A DNA stretch of 64,000 nucleotides. It comes from Kibdelosporangium banguiense (GTDB lineage: Bacteria > Actinomycetota > Actinomycetes > Mycobacteriales > Pseudonocardiaceae). The stretch is from positions 9,127,203-9,191,202 of the forward strand of contig NZ_JAGINW010000001.1 of assembly GCF_017876405.1 (NCBI RefSeq), written 5' to 3'. This document shows, piece after piece, positions 33,149-42,190 of the stretch. The notes below the pieces were generated by a model, which searched no databases, was not told the DNA's origin, and saw only the letters and a program-made list of their open reading frames with translations. The number at the start of each line of letters is the position of its first letter. Positions within the stretch are counted from its first letter, which is position 1. The position numbers and the translations under genes are program-made.

Positions 33149-34705
33149 TCAGCTCGTCCCATTCTCGCCAACCGGCTCCGCCGTGGTTTCGGTGGTGCCT
33201 CGTGGGGACGGGATGAGCCACCACGCCATCAGGGCGGCGACGAAGGTGAGCGCGGCGGCCACCATCGCGGTGGTCTGCATCGCCGTGACGAACGCGCTCC
33301 GCGCCGAGTCAACGAGCGGGGAACCAGGATCGAGCACTGTCATCGCGGAAGCCAGCGAGTCCTCGACCCGCGCACGGACAGCGCCCGTGACCGTGTCAGG
33401 GATGCTCACCGTCGCCCGATACACGGCTGACAGCAGTGAGCCGAGCACCGCGATGCCCAGCACCACACCGAGTTCGTTGGCGGTCTCGCTGATCGCGGAC
33501 ACCGAACCGGCCTTGTGTGGTGGGGCAGCTGAGACGATCGCGTCGCCCGCCAGCGTCATCGACAGGCCGAAGCCGAGTCCGACGGCGGTGAGGGCGACGC
33601 CAAGCCACAGGTACGTGTCGTTGGACGCTGTGAGCGCGACCAGCACAAGCCCAGCCGCAGTGAGGATCAGGCCGGCGGCGATCGCACGGCCGCGACCGAG
33701 ACGCGTGACCGCGACGCCGATGAACACGACCACCACGATCGACGCGATCGTCGACGGCAGTTCCGCCAGACCGGCCTGCAGCGGGGTGTAGCCACGGGCG
33801 AACTGGAGGTACTGGGAGAAGAAGAACACCAGTCCTGCGAAGGCCAGGATCGAGATGAGGCTGGCCAGGACCGCGCCGGAGAATGCCGGTACCCGGAACA
33901 AGTCGACGTCGAGCATCGGGTTGGCCACGCGCCGCTGGCGGCGCACGAAAAGAACACCGCCGGTGAGGCCCACGATCAAGCTGCCGATGACAAAGGCATC
34001 GACGCCCGACCCGACGACGTGCGTGATGGCGAACACGATCGGCACGATGGCGACCATCGACAGCACCGCGGAGACCACGTCGAACCGTCCCGGATTCGGG
34101 TCCTTCGACTCCGGCAGCAGCATGGTCCCGGCGACCAGCACGATGATCATGATGGGCACGTTGATCAGGAACACCGCGCCCCACCAGAAGTGCTCCAGCA
34201 GGAACCCGCCGACAAGCGGGCCGAGCGCGCCGCCCGCCCCGAAGGCGGTGGACCAGATCGCGATGGCCCGGGTGCGTTCGGCCGGGTCGGTGAAGATGTT
34301 GCGGATCAACGACAAGGTCGACGGCATCAGCGTCGCCCCGGCGACACCGAGCAGAAGCCGCGCCACGATCAGCATCTCCGCGGACGGCGAGAACGCGGCC
34401 AGGACCGACGCCAGCCCGAACGCCACGGCACCGATCAGCAGCACCCGCTTGCGCCCGAACCGGTCCGCGAGGCTGCCCATCAGCACCAACAGCCCGGCCA
34501 GCGTCAACGAGTAGATGTCACCGATCCACAGGATCTGCTCCGCGCTGGGCGCCAGCGCCTCCGAAAGTGCAGGCACCGCCAGGGAAAGGACCGTGTTGTC
34601 CACCGACAGCAGCAGCACCACAGCCGCCAGCACGGAAAGCGCCGCCCACCGGCGTCGCGGAGAGAAGGGCCGCGCACCTGTGGTTATCGCCGAGGTGTCA
34701 AGCAT
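33149..34705 (-). CDS. DHA2-family MFS multidrug efflux pump
   Basis: 518 aa, about 14 membrane helices, ATG 34705. Motif A is present (GSLADRFGRKRVLLIG), as is the DHA2 motif LLSVDNTVLSLAVPAL in helix 1 and motif C region AFGAGGALGPLVGGFLLE. It is of the EmrB/QacA proton-driven type. Expression is probably controlled by the TetR gene just downstream through the operator at 34718-34731. Confidence 0.92.
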   Translation of the reverse strand: MLDTSAITTGARPFSPRRRWAALSVLAAVVLLLSVDNTVLSLAVPALSEALAPSAEQILWIGDIYSLTLAGLLVLMGSLADRFGRKRVLLIGAVAFGLASVLAAFSPSAEMLIVARLLLGVAGATLMPSTLSLIRNIFTDPAERTRAIAIWSTAFGAGGALGPLVGGFLLEHFWWGAVFLINVPIMIIVLVAGTMLLPESKDPNPGRFDVVSAVLSMVAIVPIVFAITHVVGSGVDAFVIGSLIVGLTGGVLFVRRQRRVANPMLDVDLFRVPAFSGAVLASLISILAFAGLVFFFSQYLQFARGYTPLQAGLAELPSTIASIVVVVFIGVAVTRLGRGRAIAAGLILTAAGLVLVALTASNDTYLWLGVALTAVGLGFGLSMTLAGDAIVSAAPPHKAGSVSAISETANELGVVLGIAVLGSLLSAVYRATVSIPDTVTGAVRARVEDSLASAMTVLDPGSPLVDSARSAFVTAMQTTAMVAAALTFVAALMAWWLIPSPRGTTETTAEPVGENGTS

Positions 34706-34717
34706 GCCTGAAACTTT

Positions 34718-34731
34718 ACCGACCAGTCGGT
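34718..34731. promoter_or_regulatory. TetR-type operator
   Basis: ACCGAC-CA-GTCGGT, perfect 6-bp arms, 13 bases before the MFS start. This sequence type is the standard site of many MFS-linked TetR repressors. Confidence 0.75.
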
Positions 34732-34766
34732 GCAGTTTTCAACGTGACGGTCGCCTCGCCTCAGCC

Positions 34767-35876
34767 TCAGCCGGGCTGGAAGAAGGCGAGCATCTTCTGG
34801 GCGGCGTCCGGCGACATCAGCAATTGCTGTACATCCTCGGACATCCGGGCGGCGGCGCTGGTACGTTCGAACATCTCGCGTTCGTATTCCCTTACGGCTG
34901 CGGGAAAATCGTCCGGATGCGCGGCCAGCGCGAGACCGAGCAGGGCGCCGTCGAGCAGCGCCATGTTGGCGCCCTCCCCCACTGGCGGCATCAGATGCGC
35001 GGCATCTCCGAGCAGTGTGACGTCCGACCTCGACGGCCAGGTCAGGCCGATGGGGAGAGTGGTGATCGACCGCGGCACGACCGTGTCGTCACAGGCCGCG
35101 ATCAGCGCGGTGAACCGTGCGTCCCAGCCGGAAAGCAGATCGATCAGCCGCGCCCGGGCCGCGGCCGGGTCGTCGAATGGGATCCCAGTGGTGGCAAACC
35201 AGTCCTCGGCGGTGTTGTAGAAGCTGAGGCCGATGCGAACGCGGCCGTCGCCATTGCGCTGCGCCGCCAGGGACATTCCGTTGCCGAGCACCCAGTAGTT
35301 ACCGCGTCCGACCATCGCCGCGAGGTCGGGGTGCGTGCGGTCGATGTCGGGAATGCCGACCTCGACGACGTTCTGGCCGATATGCGCCGGACGGGCGTCG
35401 GTGAGTAGTGCACGGACCCGGGACTGCGCGCCGTCCGCCCCGACCAGCAGGTCATATGTCGCGCTGCTGCCGTCGGCGAAGTGGAGCAATCCGTTGTCAG
35501 CAGACGTGAATGCGTGCCCCCAGCGCACGACGTCCTCAGGAAGGGAATCCAGCAGCAGGTCACGCAGATCGGCGCGGTCGACCTCTGGTCGAGCGAGCGG
35601 GGCGTCGTCAGGCGTGTCCTCCTGCAGCAGCAGGGTGCCATCCGGCTCAAGAAGACGCAGGTCCTGGCCTTCCCCACGGGCGATCGCGTAGAACTGGTCG
35701 ATCAGACCGGCCTCGCGCAGCGCCCGCTGGCCGGAGTGGATGTCGAGCATGCCGCCCTGGCCGCGCGCATCACGTGACGATTCACGTTCGTACACAACGG
35801 CTTCCATGCCGTTCACATGCAGTACCCGGGCAAGAACCAAGCCACCCAGGCCGGCTCCGACAATCGCGATGGTCAT
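34767..35876 (-). CDS. FAD-dependent monooxygenase, TetX-like
   Basis: 369 aa from ATG 35876; GTG 35882 is a weaker option. The FAD fold has GAGLGGLVLARVL at the start (GxGxxG), the DG motif VGADGAQSRVR near 155, and GDAAHLMPPVGEGANMALLDG near 285 that binds the ribityl chain. The length and these motifs match class A flavin monooxygenases such as TetX, which inactivate tetracyclines by hydroxylation, and other aromatic hydroxylases. It is divergent from a TetR-family gene with a shared 66-bp operator region, an arrangement common to tetracycline-type resistance. The actual substrate is unknown. Confidence 0.88.
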   Translation of the reverse strand: MTIAIVGAGLGGLVLARVLHVNGMEAVVYERESSRDARGQGGMLDIHSGQRALREAGLIDQFYAIARGEGQDLRLLEPDGTLLLQEDTPDDAPLARPEVDRADLRDLLLDSLPEDVVRWGHAFTSADNGLLHFADGSSATYDLLVGADGAQSRVRALLTDARPAHIGQNVVEVGIPDIDRTHPDLAAMVGRGNYWVLGNGMSLAAQRNGDGRVRIGLSFYNTAEDWFATTGIPFDDPAAARARLIDLLSGWDARFTALIAACDDTVVPRSITTLPIGLTWPSRSDVTLLGDAAHLMPPVGEGANMALLDGALLGLALAAHPDDFPAAVREYEREMFERTSAAARMSEDVQQLLMSPDAAQKMLAFFQPG

Positions 35877-35903
35877 GATCACGCCTCGATTCACCGTATC
35901 GGT

Positions 35904-35935
35904 CAATACACTGTATCGCAGTATGCGATGTATTG
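35904..35935. promoter_or_regulatory. Operator between TetR and the TetX-like gene
   Basis: CAATACA at 35904-35910 and TGTATTG at 35929-35935 form a perfect 7-bp inverted repeat; within it ATACACTGTAT is also a palindrome. It covers the promoters of both divergent genes. Confidence 0.6.
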
Positions 35936-35942
35936 TCAGCGC

Positions 35943-36623
35943 ATGTTGGTGTGGGAGCGGCCGGAGCCGCCGGATCGACCGGTGCCGGCCCCGCTGAGCA
36001 GGGACCTGATCGTCCGGACGGCGCTCCGGCTGGCCGATGTGGACGGCCTGGACGCGGTGTCGCTGCGCAAGGTCGCCGCGGCGCTGGACGTCGGGCCGAT
36101 GCGGCTGTACGGCTACATCGCCACCAAGGAGGAGTTGCTCGACCTGATGGTCGACGCGGTCTACGCCGGGATCCAGCCGGCCGGAGACAGTTGGCGGGAG
36201 GTGCTGCGCTCTCTGGCCGAAACCACCCGGCAGGCCGTTCACCAGCACGAATGGCTCGCCGACCTGATCGGCGGGCGGCCCCAGCTCGGGCCGAACACAC
36301 TGGACACCGGCGAGACCATGCTGGCCGCGATGACCGGCGTCGACCTGGACACCGTCGTACCGGCGGTCGCCGCGGTCAACGCGTACGTGATCGGCGCGGT
36401 ACGCCGGGAGATCACCGAGCGGCGTGCCGAGCGGGCCTCCGGAATGGACGAGAAGCAGTGGCAGGCCGCCTCCGGGCCTTATCTGGAGCGAACCTTCGCC
36501 ACCGGCCGGTTCCCCGCGCTGGCCAGGGTCGTACGCGACGGCCCCCACCTGGACGCCGGCCAGACCTTCTCGATCGGCCTCGACTTCCTGCTCGACGGCA
36601 TCGAGGCCCGCATCTCAGGCTGA
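35943..36623 (+). CDS. TetR-family regulator divergent to the monooxygenase
   Basis: 226 aa from ATG 35943. The N-terminus holds the HTH (VSLRKVAAALDVGPMRLYGYIATKEELLDLMVDAV); the C-terminal domain resembles the tetracycline-repressor class C-terminus. It sits opposite the TetX-like gene, separated by 66 bases with a strong dyad, and is expected to repress that gene and itself until a ligand binds. The frame is open upstream over the operator; the ATG just past it is preferred. Confidence 0.9.
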   Translation: MLVWERPEPPDRPVPAPLSRDLIVRTALRLADVDGLDAVSLRKVAAALDVGPMRLYGYIATKEELLDLMVDAVYAGIQPAGDSWREVLRSLAETTRQAVHQHEWLADLIGGRPQLGPNTLDTGETMLAAMTGVDLDTVVPAVAAVNAYVIGAVRREITERRAERASGMDEKQWQAASGPYLERTFATGRFPALARVVRDGPHLDAGQTFSIGLDFLLDGIEARISG

Positions 36624-36625
36624 AG

Positions 36626-37396
36626 TCAGTCCTGCGTGGCCTCGGTGAAGAACTCCGGTGGCGCCTGCAGGTCGTGAGCGCGGAACAGGACGGCGTGCTC
36701 GACGCCCATGGCCTTGCCGCTCATCGCGGTGAACTTCGGGATGAAGTCCTTAGGGGCGGGGTGGTCCGGAAGCGCGGCCAGGTACGCGGCGTGCGCCTCA
36801 AGCGACGCCACGCCACGGCGCAGCGGCTCACCCGTGACCTCGACGCCGTGGGTCACGCCGGAGCCGACAAGCCCAGGGACGATGTACCAGCGCACGGAGT
36901 GCGGTTCGAGGCCCTCGTCGTCGACCTGCTCGGGAAACACCCACCGGTTGCCCGCGTCGCGCATCGCGTCCAGCGTCGCGAGCCCGGCCGCGCGATGGTC
37001 GGCCTGGTCGAAGCCAAAGGGCGTCTCGATCGCGTAACTGGTGCCGAGGACGACATCGGGCTTGAACCGGCGGATCTCCCGGCAGATGTCCCGGCGCAGA
37101 TCGAGGCCGTACACGAGCACACCATCCGGATGTTCGAGGACGGTCAGGTGCTTGACGCCAACGACGGCGCAGGCAGATTGCTGCTCAGCGACACGCAGGC
37201 GAGCCGTCTCCTCGGGAGGGTTCGGCATGCCCGCCTCGCCACGGGTAAGCAGGAGATAACCGACCTCGATGCCACGCGCGGTCCAGCGGGCAACGGCCGC
37301 GGACGTGCCGTACTCCATGTCGTCGGGATGCGCGACGACACAGAGCACACGTTGGAAGGACTCCTCAGGAAGGGCAGGCAATGTCATGTCGGCCAT
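36626..37396 (-). CDS. PIG-L family deacetylase
   Basis: 256 aa; the start may be ATG 37396 or 37387. The metal-binding motif AHPDDMEY is near residue 20, and DQADHRAAG near 130 supplies the later His. The LmbE/PIG-L fold removes N-acetyl groups from amino sugars, as in mycothiol synthesis (MshB) and antibiotic maturation. Here there is no mycothiol partner, so the substrate is unknown. It is 3 bases downstream of a VOC gene on the same strand, so they form an operon. Confidence 0.87.
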   Translation of the reverse strand: MADMTLPALPEESFQRVLCVVAHPDDMEYGTSAAVARWTARGIEVGYLLLTRGEAGMPNPPEETARLRVAEQQSACAVVGVKHLTVLEHPDGVLVYGLDLRRDICREIRRFKPDVVLGTSYAIETPFGFDQADHRAAGLATLDAMRDAGNRWVFPEQVDDEGLEPHSVRWYIVPGLVGSGVTHGVEVTGEPLRRGVASLEAHAAYLAALPDHPAPKDFIPKFTAMSGKAMGVEHAVLFRAHDLQAPPEFFTEATQD

Positions 37397-37399
37397 CCT

Positions 37400-37861
37400 T
37401 CACCCGATCTGCTCAGCCAGCGCGACCAGGATGCCCGCGGGCCCGCGGAGGTAGCAGAGCCGGTAGCTGTCCTCGTACTGCACCACTTCGCCGACGAGTT
37501 CGGCCCCGTGTGGCCGCAAGCGTTCGAGGATGTCGTCCATGTCCTCGACGGCGAACATGATGCGGTGCGCGCCCAGCGTATTCGCCGGAGCATGCGGGTC
37601 ACCGTTTCGGCTCAACGGCGTGTGGTACTTGGTCAGCTCGAGCCGCGCGTGGCCGTCCGGGGTGCGCATCATCGCGATGTCCGATCGAACTCCTTCGAGC
37701 GCGACAAGGCGATCCACCGCGCTGCCCTCGACCGTCGCCTCGCCTTCCAGCTCCAGTCCGAGTTCGACGAAGAACGCCTTCGCAGCCGCGAGGTCGTCGA
37801 CGACGATGGCGATGTTGTCCATCCGCCGGATCGAGCCTCGCCGGTCGATGTGGTCCATCAT
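37400..37861 (-). CDS. VOC/glyoxalase-like protein
   Basis: 153 aa from ATG 37861 (AGGAGACC directly upstream; the frame opens further but is not supported). There are two beta-alpha-beta-beta-beta halves: the first starts MDNIAIVVDDLAAAKAFFVEL, the second HRIMFAVEDMDDILERLRPHG, ending YLRGPAGILVALAEQI. These folds bind metal and small molecules in glyoxalases, dioxygenases and bleomycin-binding proteins. The activity is not predictable. Operon partner of the PIG-L gene. Confidence 0.82.
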   Translation of the reverse strand: MMDHIDRRGSIRRMDNIAIVVDDLAAAKAFFVELGLELEGEATVEGSAVDRLVALEGVRSDIAMMRTPDGHARLELTKYHTPLSRNGDPHAPANTLGAHRIMFAVEDMDDILERLRPHGAELVGEVVQYEDSYRLCYLRGPAGILVALAEQIG

Positions 37862-37974
37862 GGTCTCCTGATCAGGCTGGCCGCCAGGTTCGTGGTCAAG
37901 CGCCGACACCTATCAGTGGTCGGCAAGCATGGCAATGCGGGAAAGGTAACAGCGGCCGGTTCGCCGGGAACGCC

Positions 37975-38898
37975 ATGACGTTGCGTGGCTGGTGGTATTC
38001 GTTCCGCGTGTCTCTTATCGACAGTGATCTCGCCGCGATCATCCGCGCGTACCGGACCTGTGAGTTCGCCACCCTCGCCAAGGACGGTACGCCCATGGCG
38101 TGGCCTGTCTCGCCTCTGCTGCGTGCGGACGGGACGTTCACCTTGACGACTTCGGTGGGTTTTCCGCAGAAGGCGTTCAACATCCGCCGGGACGGCCGGG
38201 TCGCGTTGCTGTTCTCCGAACCACACGGCAGTGGTCTCGCGCAGTCTGAGCAGGTGCTCGTGCGGGCGACGGCGACCTGTCCGGACGAGATCGTCACCAC
38301 GCCCGGCGACCTCGCCGAGTACTGGTCGATGCTGTTCCAGCGACAGCCGTCGAGCCGGGCGTACCTGAACCGGCTGATGCGGCCGGTCGTGGACTGGTAC
38401 TTCATGCGGCTGGTCATCACGATCGCGCCGACTCAGGTGATCACCCACCCACCCGTGGCGCAAGCCCAGCCGATCCCGGGTTGCGATCTGCCGGGATCGG
38501 CTGTGCTGAGCGGTTTCCCCAGTGCGGTGCTCAGCGCGCGTGACCCCGAAGGTGCCCCCGTGCTGGCGCGCGTCCACCCGCAGCCCGGCATGACCGGCTA
38601 CCACGTCGACATACCTGACGACATCACCGTGACCAGCGGTCCGGCAAGCCTGCTCGTGCACCGCCATGATGACAAGCTCGCCAACCTGCGATTCGCCCTG
38701 GTCCGCGGATCCCTGGCAGACATTGACGGCCAGTGGCAACTGACCCCGACACAGGTCGTCGACCCTGCAAGCTCAGCACTGCGCACGCTCAGGCGAACCC
38801 AGCGCAGCACACGGGAATATCTCCGCCGACGCAACCTGCCACGCCCCCGCATCGACTGGGCGGAGTTCGCCGCAGTGGCATCAGCCGCCAAGCGTTGA
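37975..38898 (+). CDS. Split-barrel flavin-binding protein (pyridoxamine oxidase-like)
   Basis: 307 aa from ATG 37975; a GTG at 38008 is the more conservative start. The first ~150 residues resemble the pyridoxamine 5'-phosphate oxidase/F420 split barrel (EFATLAKDGTPMAWPVSPLL, then FNIRRDGRVALLFSEP). The C-terminal ~150 residues repeat a similar layout (SAVLSARDPEGAPVLARVHPQ), so it may be a tandem barrel. Such proteins bind FMN, F420 or heme and act as reductases. No clear partner nearby; the next gene is a methyltransferase remnant. Confidence 0.75.
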   Translation: MTLRGWWYSFRVSLIDSDLAAIIRAYRTCEFATLAKDGTPMAWPVSPLLRADGTFTLTTSVGFPQKAFNIRRDGRVALLFSEPHGSGLAQSEQVLVRATATCPDEIVTTPGDLAEYWSMLFQRQPSSRAYLNRLMRPVVDWYFMRLVITIAPTQVITHPPVAQAQPIPGCDLPGSAVLSGFPSAVLSARDPEGAPVLARVHPQPGMTGYHVDIPDDITVTSGPASLLVHRHDDKLANLRFALVRGSLADIDGQWQLTPTQVVDPASSALRTLRRTQRSTREYLRRRNLPRPRIDWAEFAAVASAAKR

Positions 38899-38916
38899 CA
38901 CCGAAGGAATCGAGAC

Positions 38917-39181
38917 GTGACGAATACCGAAGCGGCGGTCGCGGCTGCCCATGATCTGAGCCTGCCCTACCTGGCCGGACTCACCGACACACGGATAGCG
39001 ACCCTGGACTCCCTGCCTGACGGAGCACACGTCGTGGACATCGCCTGCGGCACTGGGGAACCGAAGCGAGTACCAGGCGCCGTCCGGCAGCTACCGCGTG
39101 CCGGCGGCCTGCCGCATGATCACAGCCGAGCTGTCGGCAGAGCCCACGATCTGCGCATCGCCGCGAGATGCGGCACAGTGA
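38917..39181 (+). pseudogene. Methyltransferase remnant with internal deletion
   Basis: GTG 38917 starts a normal SAM-methyltransferase N-terminus: LPYLAGLTDTRIATLDSL, then HVVDIACGTGEP (motif I). It then breaks. In the +1-shifted frame from 39060 on, the text SEYQAPSGSYRVPAACRMIT resembles the C-terminal strand of the same enzyme class, ending at TGA 39179-39181. About 500 bases that should encode the core are gone and the frame is shifted. The unshifted frame would run to 39228 with no recognisable domain. The protein is not functional as a methyltransferase. Confidence 0.7.
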
Positions 39182-39854
39182 CTGGATGGGTATCTCCCGC
39201 CGAGAGGGCGCTGTACTCATCGGGATAGTCGTCGTCGCGCTGGTGTGGTCGGCGATCGGCGCCCACAGTCTTGGTACGTGGGCGCTCGAAGTCGTCTGGA
39301 TTGTCATCGGTGCGCCGCTGGTGATTCTCAACCGCACGCGGTTTCCCCTGACGCGGCTGGTGTTGTGGCTTCTGGTGTGTCACGCCATCGTCCTCTGCTA
39401 CGGCGGGCACCACACATACGCGGAGACTCCACTCGGTAACTGGTTTCAGGATCTGTTCGACACCCGGCGCAACAACTACGACCGCTTCGCGCACTTCGTG
39501 CAGGGCTTCGTACCGGCGATCCTGGTACGTGAGCTGCTGCTGCGCCTGACGCCGCTGCGGCCGGGCGGTTGGACGTTCACCCTCACAGCCGCGGTGTGCC
39601 TGTCCATCGCGGCGTGCTTCGAGTTCGTGGAGTGGGCGGCGGCCGTCGTGCTTGGCGCCGCGGCCGACGACTTCCTTGGTACACAAGGCGATGTCTGGGA
39701 CACACAGTGGGATATGTTCCTCTGTTTGTGCGGCGCGCTGATCGCGCAGTTGTTGCTCCGCCGCGTCCACGACCGTCAGCTCGCGGGCGTGATGCAGCCC
39801 GGGCCCAACCCCGGCCAGAACCGTGACAGGTCTTCGGCGGGGTCAGGGCAGTAG
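39168..39854 (+). CDS. DUF2238/YjdF-like membrane protein
   Basis: 228 aa from ATG 39168 (ATG 39186 also possible). It has six membrane segments and the DUF2238 landmarks: NYDRFAHFVQGFVPAILVREL near 105, and EFVEWAAAVVLG...GDVWDTQWDMFL near 150-185. The conserved His, Asp and Glu lie at the membrane surface. The function of the family is unknown. It overlaps the methyltransferase remnant by 14 bp. The C-terminal tail after 215 is low-complexity. Confidence 0.82.
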   Translation: MRHSDWMGISRREGAVLIGIVVVALVWSAIGAHSLGTWALEVVWIVIGAPLVILNRTRFPLTRLVLWLLVCHAIVLCYGGHHTYAETPLGNWFQDLFDTRRNNYDRFAHFVQGFVPAILVRELLLRLTPLRPGGWTFTLTAAVCLSIAACFEFVEWAAAVVLGAAADDFLGTQGDVWDTQWDMFLCLCGALIAQLLLRRVHDRQLAGVMQPGPNPGQNRDRSSAGSGQ

Positions 39855-40245
39855 GTCCATCCTAAGCAATGAGAACGACCCCCGTCTCGGGATCGAGATC
39901 GTCGATCTGGAAGCGTGCGCTGTGGAGCTGAGCTGGAAAGCCGATCAGGCGCAGCCCACCGCGTCCGTGGTGAAGCTGCTCATCGCGCTCGACCTGATCG
40001 ACAGGTCCGGGGTGCCCACGGGCGACGAGCTTGAGGGATACTTCAGCACCATCACCGAGATGGTGCTCGATCACGCCCGCCAGTCCGGCATCGAGATGAC
40101 CGCGGCAGAAGCCCACGCACAGGCAGTGGCGCTGTTCTGCCAGCTGGTCGGCGCGATGGTGGTCTCCCGCGCTGTCGCCGAGGCCGACCCCGGACTGTCC
40201 GACGAAATCCTGACTATCAACCGCAAACAGCTCAGAAACAGGTAA
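39823..40245 (+). pseudogene. Chimeric remnant: serine-hydrolase fragment joined to TetR C-terminus
   Basis: The open frame from 39823 (no well-placed start or ribosome site) first shows LGIEIVDLEACAV and PTASVVKLLIALDLID, the S-x-x-K region of a class A beta-lactamase/serine hydrolase N-terminus. It then changes abruptly, at about 40035, to VALFCQLVGAMVVSRAVAEADPGLSDEILTINRKQL, the last helices of a TetR-family ligand domain. Neither half is complete. The best reading is a deletion that fused the front of one gene to the back of another. Confidence 0.65.
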
Positions 40246-40374
40246 AGCAGGTACCGGATGCGGAGCCCGGCCGAGCGCGTCATGACAGCCTGTTCGTTGT
40301 AGCCGGTCGGCTACCGCCGTCCTTGCGAGCTGGCAACGGGCTATCTTGACTCACGATCGATGGGAGTTGGCTGA

Positions 40375-41226
40375 GTGGCACGTCTTCATGTCGGTTGCGC
40401 GATGTGGACCCACAAGGCGTGGCCCGGGCGGTTCCTGCCGCAGTCGCTGCCGGCCAAGCAGCGCCTGCGTGCCTATGCCGGCTGGTGCAACGCGGTCGAG
40501 GGCAACACCACCTTCTACGCGACCCCCGCCCGGACCACCGTCGAGACGTGGGCGCAGCAGACCGATCCAGGCTTTCGGTTCGTGCTCAAGCTGCCCAAGG
40601 TCGTCACACACGAGCGCCGGTTGGCCGGTGTCGAGACCGAGATGCGGGCGTTCCTGGATGCGATCGAACCTCTCGGCGAACGGGCGGTCCTGTGGACCCA
40701 GTTGCCCGGCTCGTTCGGCCCTTCGGACGTCGATGCCCTCGGCCGCTTCCTGCGCAGGCTCCCCGCTGACCTCCGGCGCGCCGTGGAGGTGCGTCACCCC
40801 GGATTCTTCACCGACGCCAACTCGACGTCACTGTTGGAGAGGACGCTCGCCGACGCGAACGCCGAATGGCTGCCCTTCGACACCACGGTCTTCTTCCAGA
40901 GCCCGCCGACCAGCGAGGCCGAGCAGGATGCCTGGGCCAAGAAACCGCGGCTGCCGCGGCGGACACGGGCCCTGACCGACCAGCCGATTGTCCGCTACCT
41001 GGGCCGGGACTCGATCGAGGAGACGGTCAAGGGGTGGCGGCCCTGGACCGCGGTGGTCGCCGGCTGGCTGCGCGAGGGCCGGTCACCGACGGTTTTCTTG
41101 CATACTCCCGACAACGACGACGCGCCCGCGCTCGCCCGCCGATTCCACGACGACGTGCGAACGCTCGTGCCCGGCCTCGACCCACTGCCCGAGCCCGAGC
41201 CGGTTGAGCCCGCGACCCTGTTCTGA
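40375..41226 (+). CDS. DUF72 (YecE-like) protein
   Basis: 283 aa from GTG 40375. It has the DUF72 start HVGCAMWTHKAWPGRFLP, the EGNTTFYATPA motif near 42 and a C-terminal TVFLHTPDNDDAPALARRFHDDV. It is a TIM-barrel family of unknown activity, often near DNA repair or iron-sulfur genes. Length is normal. A gap of 129 bp precedes it and it looks monocistronic. Confidence 0.9.
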   Translation: MARLHVGCAMWTHKAWPGRFLPQSLPAKQRLRAYAGWCNAVEGNTTFYATPARTTVETWAQQTDPGFRFVLKLPKVVTHERRLAGVETEMRAFLDAIEPLGERAVLWTQLPGSFGPSDVDALGRFLRRLPADLRRAVEVRHPGFFTDANSTSLLERTLADANAEWLPFDTTVFFQSPPTSEAEQDAWAKKPRLPRRTRALTDQPIVRYLGRDSIEETVKGWRPWTAVVAGWLREGRSPTVFLHTPDNDDAPALARRFHDDVRTLVPGLDPLPEPEPVEPATLF

Positions 41227-41261
41227 GCGCGGACAAACGATGTGCATTGGTAGACGACGTG

Positions 41262-41711
41262 TCACACGGTCAACCTGCCTGCCAGGACCCCGGCCGTGAT
41301 CAGCAGCCCTGGTGCGACGGCCAGCCAGAAATCGACTCGGCGTGGCCGCAAGGCTGGCCTGCGCCACGTCAGCCGGGCACCGTATATCGCCGCGAGGGTG
41401 CCGGCGAATCCCATGAGTCCCGTGCTCATCGCCGTGAGTACGGACATCGGGACATACGCCATGTGCTGGGACGCCCAAATGAAGATCGCGCTGAGCAGTC
41501 CGCCGAGGATCGTCAGGCCGCCCAGTCCCTGCAGGCCTTCGAGGAGGGAGTCATGAGCCTGCTGATCTGAGACTTCGGCGTCATGCGCCAGTTCGGTGAG
41601 CGTCCCGCGATACCGGGCCAGTTCCGTGTCGGAGTAGCGGCTGAACACAAGGACCGCAAGAGGAAGGACACGGGCGGTCATGACCACACCAGGATCGCCA
41701 CGACCACCCAT
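41262..41711 (-). CDS. Small membrane protein, unknown family
   Basis: 149 aa from ATG 41711 (GGAGCAGAGAC upstream). An N-terminal helix (MTARVLPLAVLVFSRY), a charged cytoplasmic or outer segment (~30-60) and three hydrophobic helices in 65-149. No motif is recognised. The start is fairly clear. Confidence 0.65.
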   Translation of the reverse strand: MGGRGDPGVVMTARVLPLAVLVFSRYSDTELARYRGTLTELAHDAEVSDQQAHDSLLEGLQGLGGLTILGGLLSAIFIWASQHMAYVPMSVLTAMSTGLMGFAGTLAAIYGARLTWRRPALRPRRVDFWLAVAPGLLITAGVLAGRLTV

Positions 41712-41829
41712 GTCTCTGCTCCTTCAGACGCGACCCGACGCTACCGGCAGCCCCAGCAGACACCGTAGGCGTACATACCGATGGCGATCTTGGTCAACCG
41801 CCGGTCGCGTTGGTATCGGGGCGAGCCGC

Positions 41830-42190
41830 TCAGTTGGGTGCGATGACGCGCTGAACGCTGTCGCGGAGCAGGCTTCGGCGTTGCTCGTGCAGTTCCGGGG
41901 GATCCTGGTCGCTGGCGGCGTAGACGTTGCTGACCGGTGACCATGCCATGGACATCGCGATGACCATGGCCATCAGGTCGAACGGGTCTCCGGACCGGAC
42001 GATGCCCGCGGCCTGGGCATCGGCGATGGCACGCAGCTTGGCGTCGTCGAGGCGGTCGTTGTCTTCGACGAGGTGACCGGTCGGGCGTCGCTCCAGACGC
42101 GCCCAGGTGGCCAGCCGGATCAGATCGGGGCGGCGAAGATATTCGTCGTAGAGGCGGACGGCCCAGCCGGCGAGGCCGGTGGCGTCGATC
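41830..42190 (-). pseudogene. TetR-family regulator, 5' end deleted
   Basis: The visible frame encodes the C-terminal ~115 residues of a TetR-like protein (WAVRLYDEYLRRPDLIRLAT ... IADAQAAGIVRSGDPFDLMAMVIAM). The N-terminal HTH is missing: sequence before ~42190 switches to the adjacent dehydrogenase fragment on the other strand. The two fragments meet at one point, so a single deletion removed both promoters and both 5' ends. Confidence 0.7.

Noticed and set aside
34718..34731. The ACCGAC/GTCGGT site as a remnant IS end
   Set aside because: It is a single short palindrome at an MFS promoter next to its TetR gene, which explains it as an operator.
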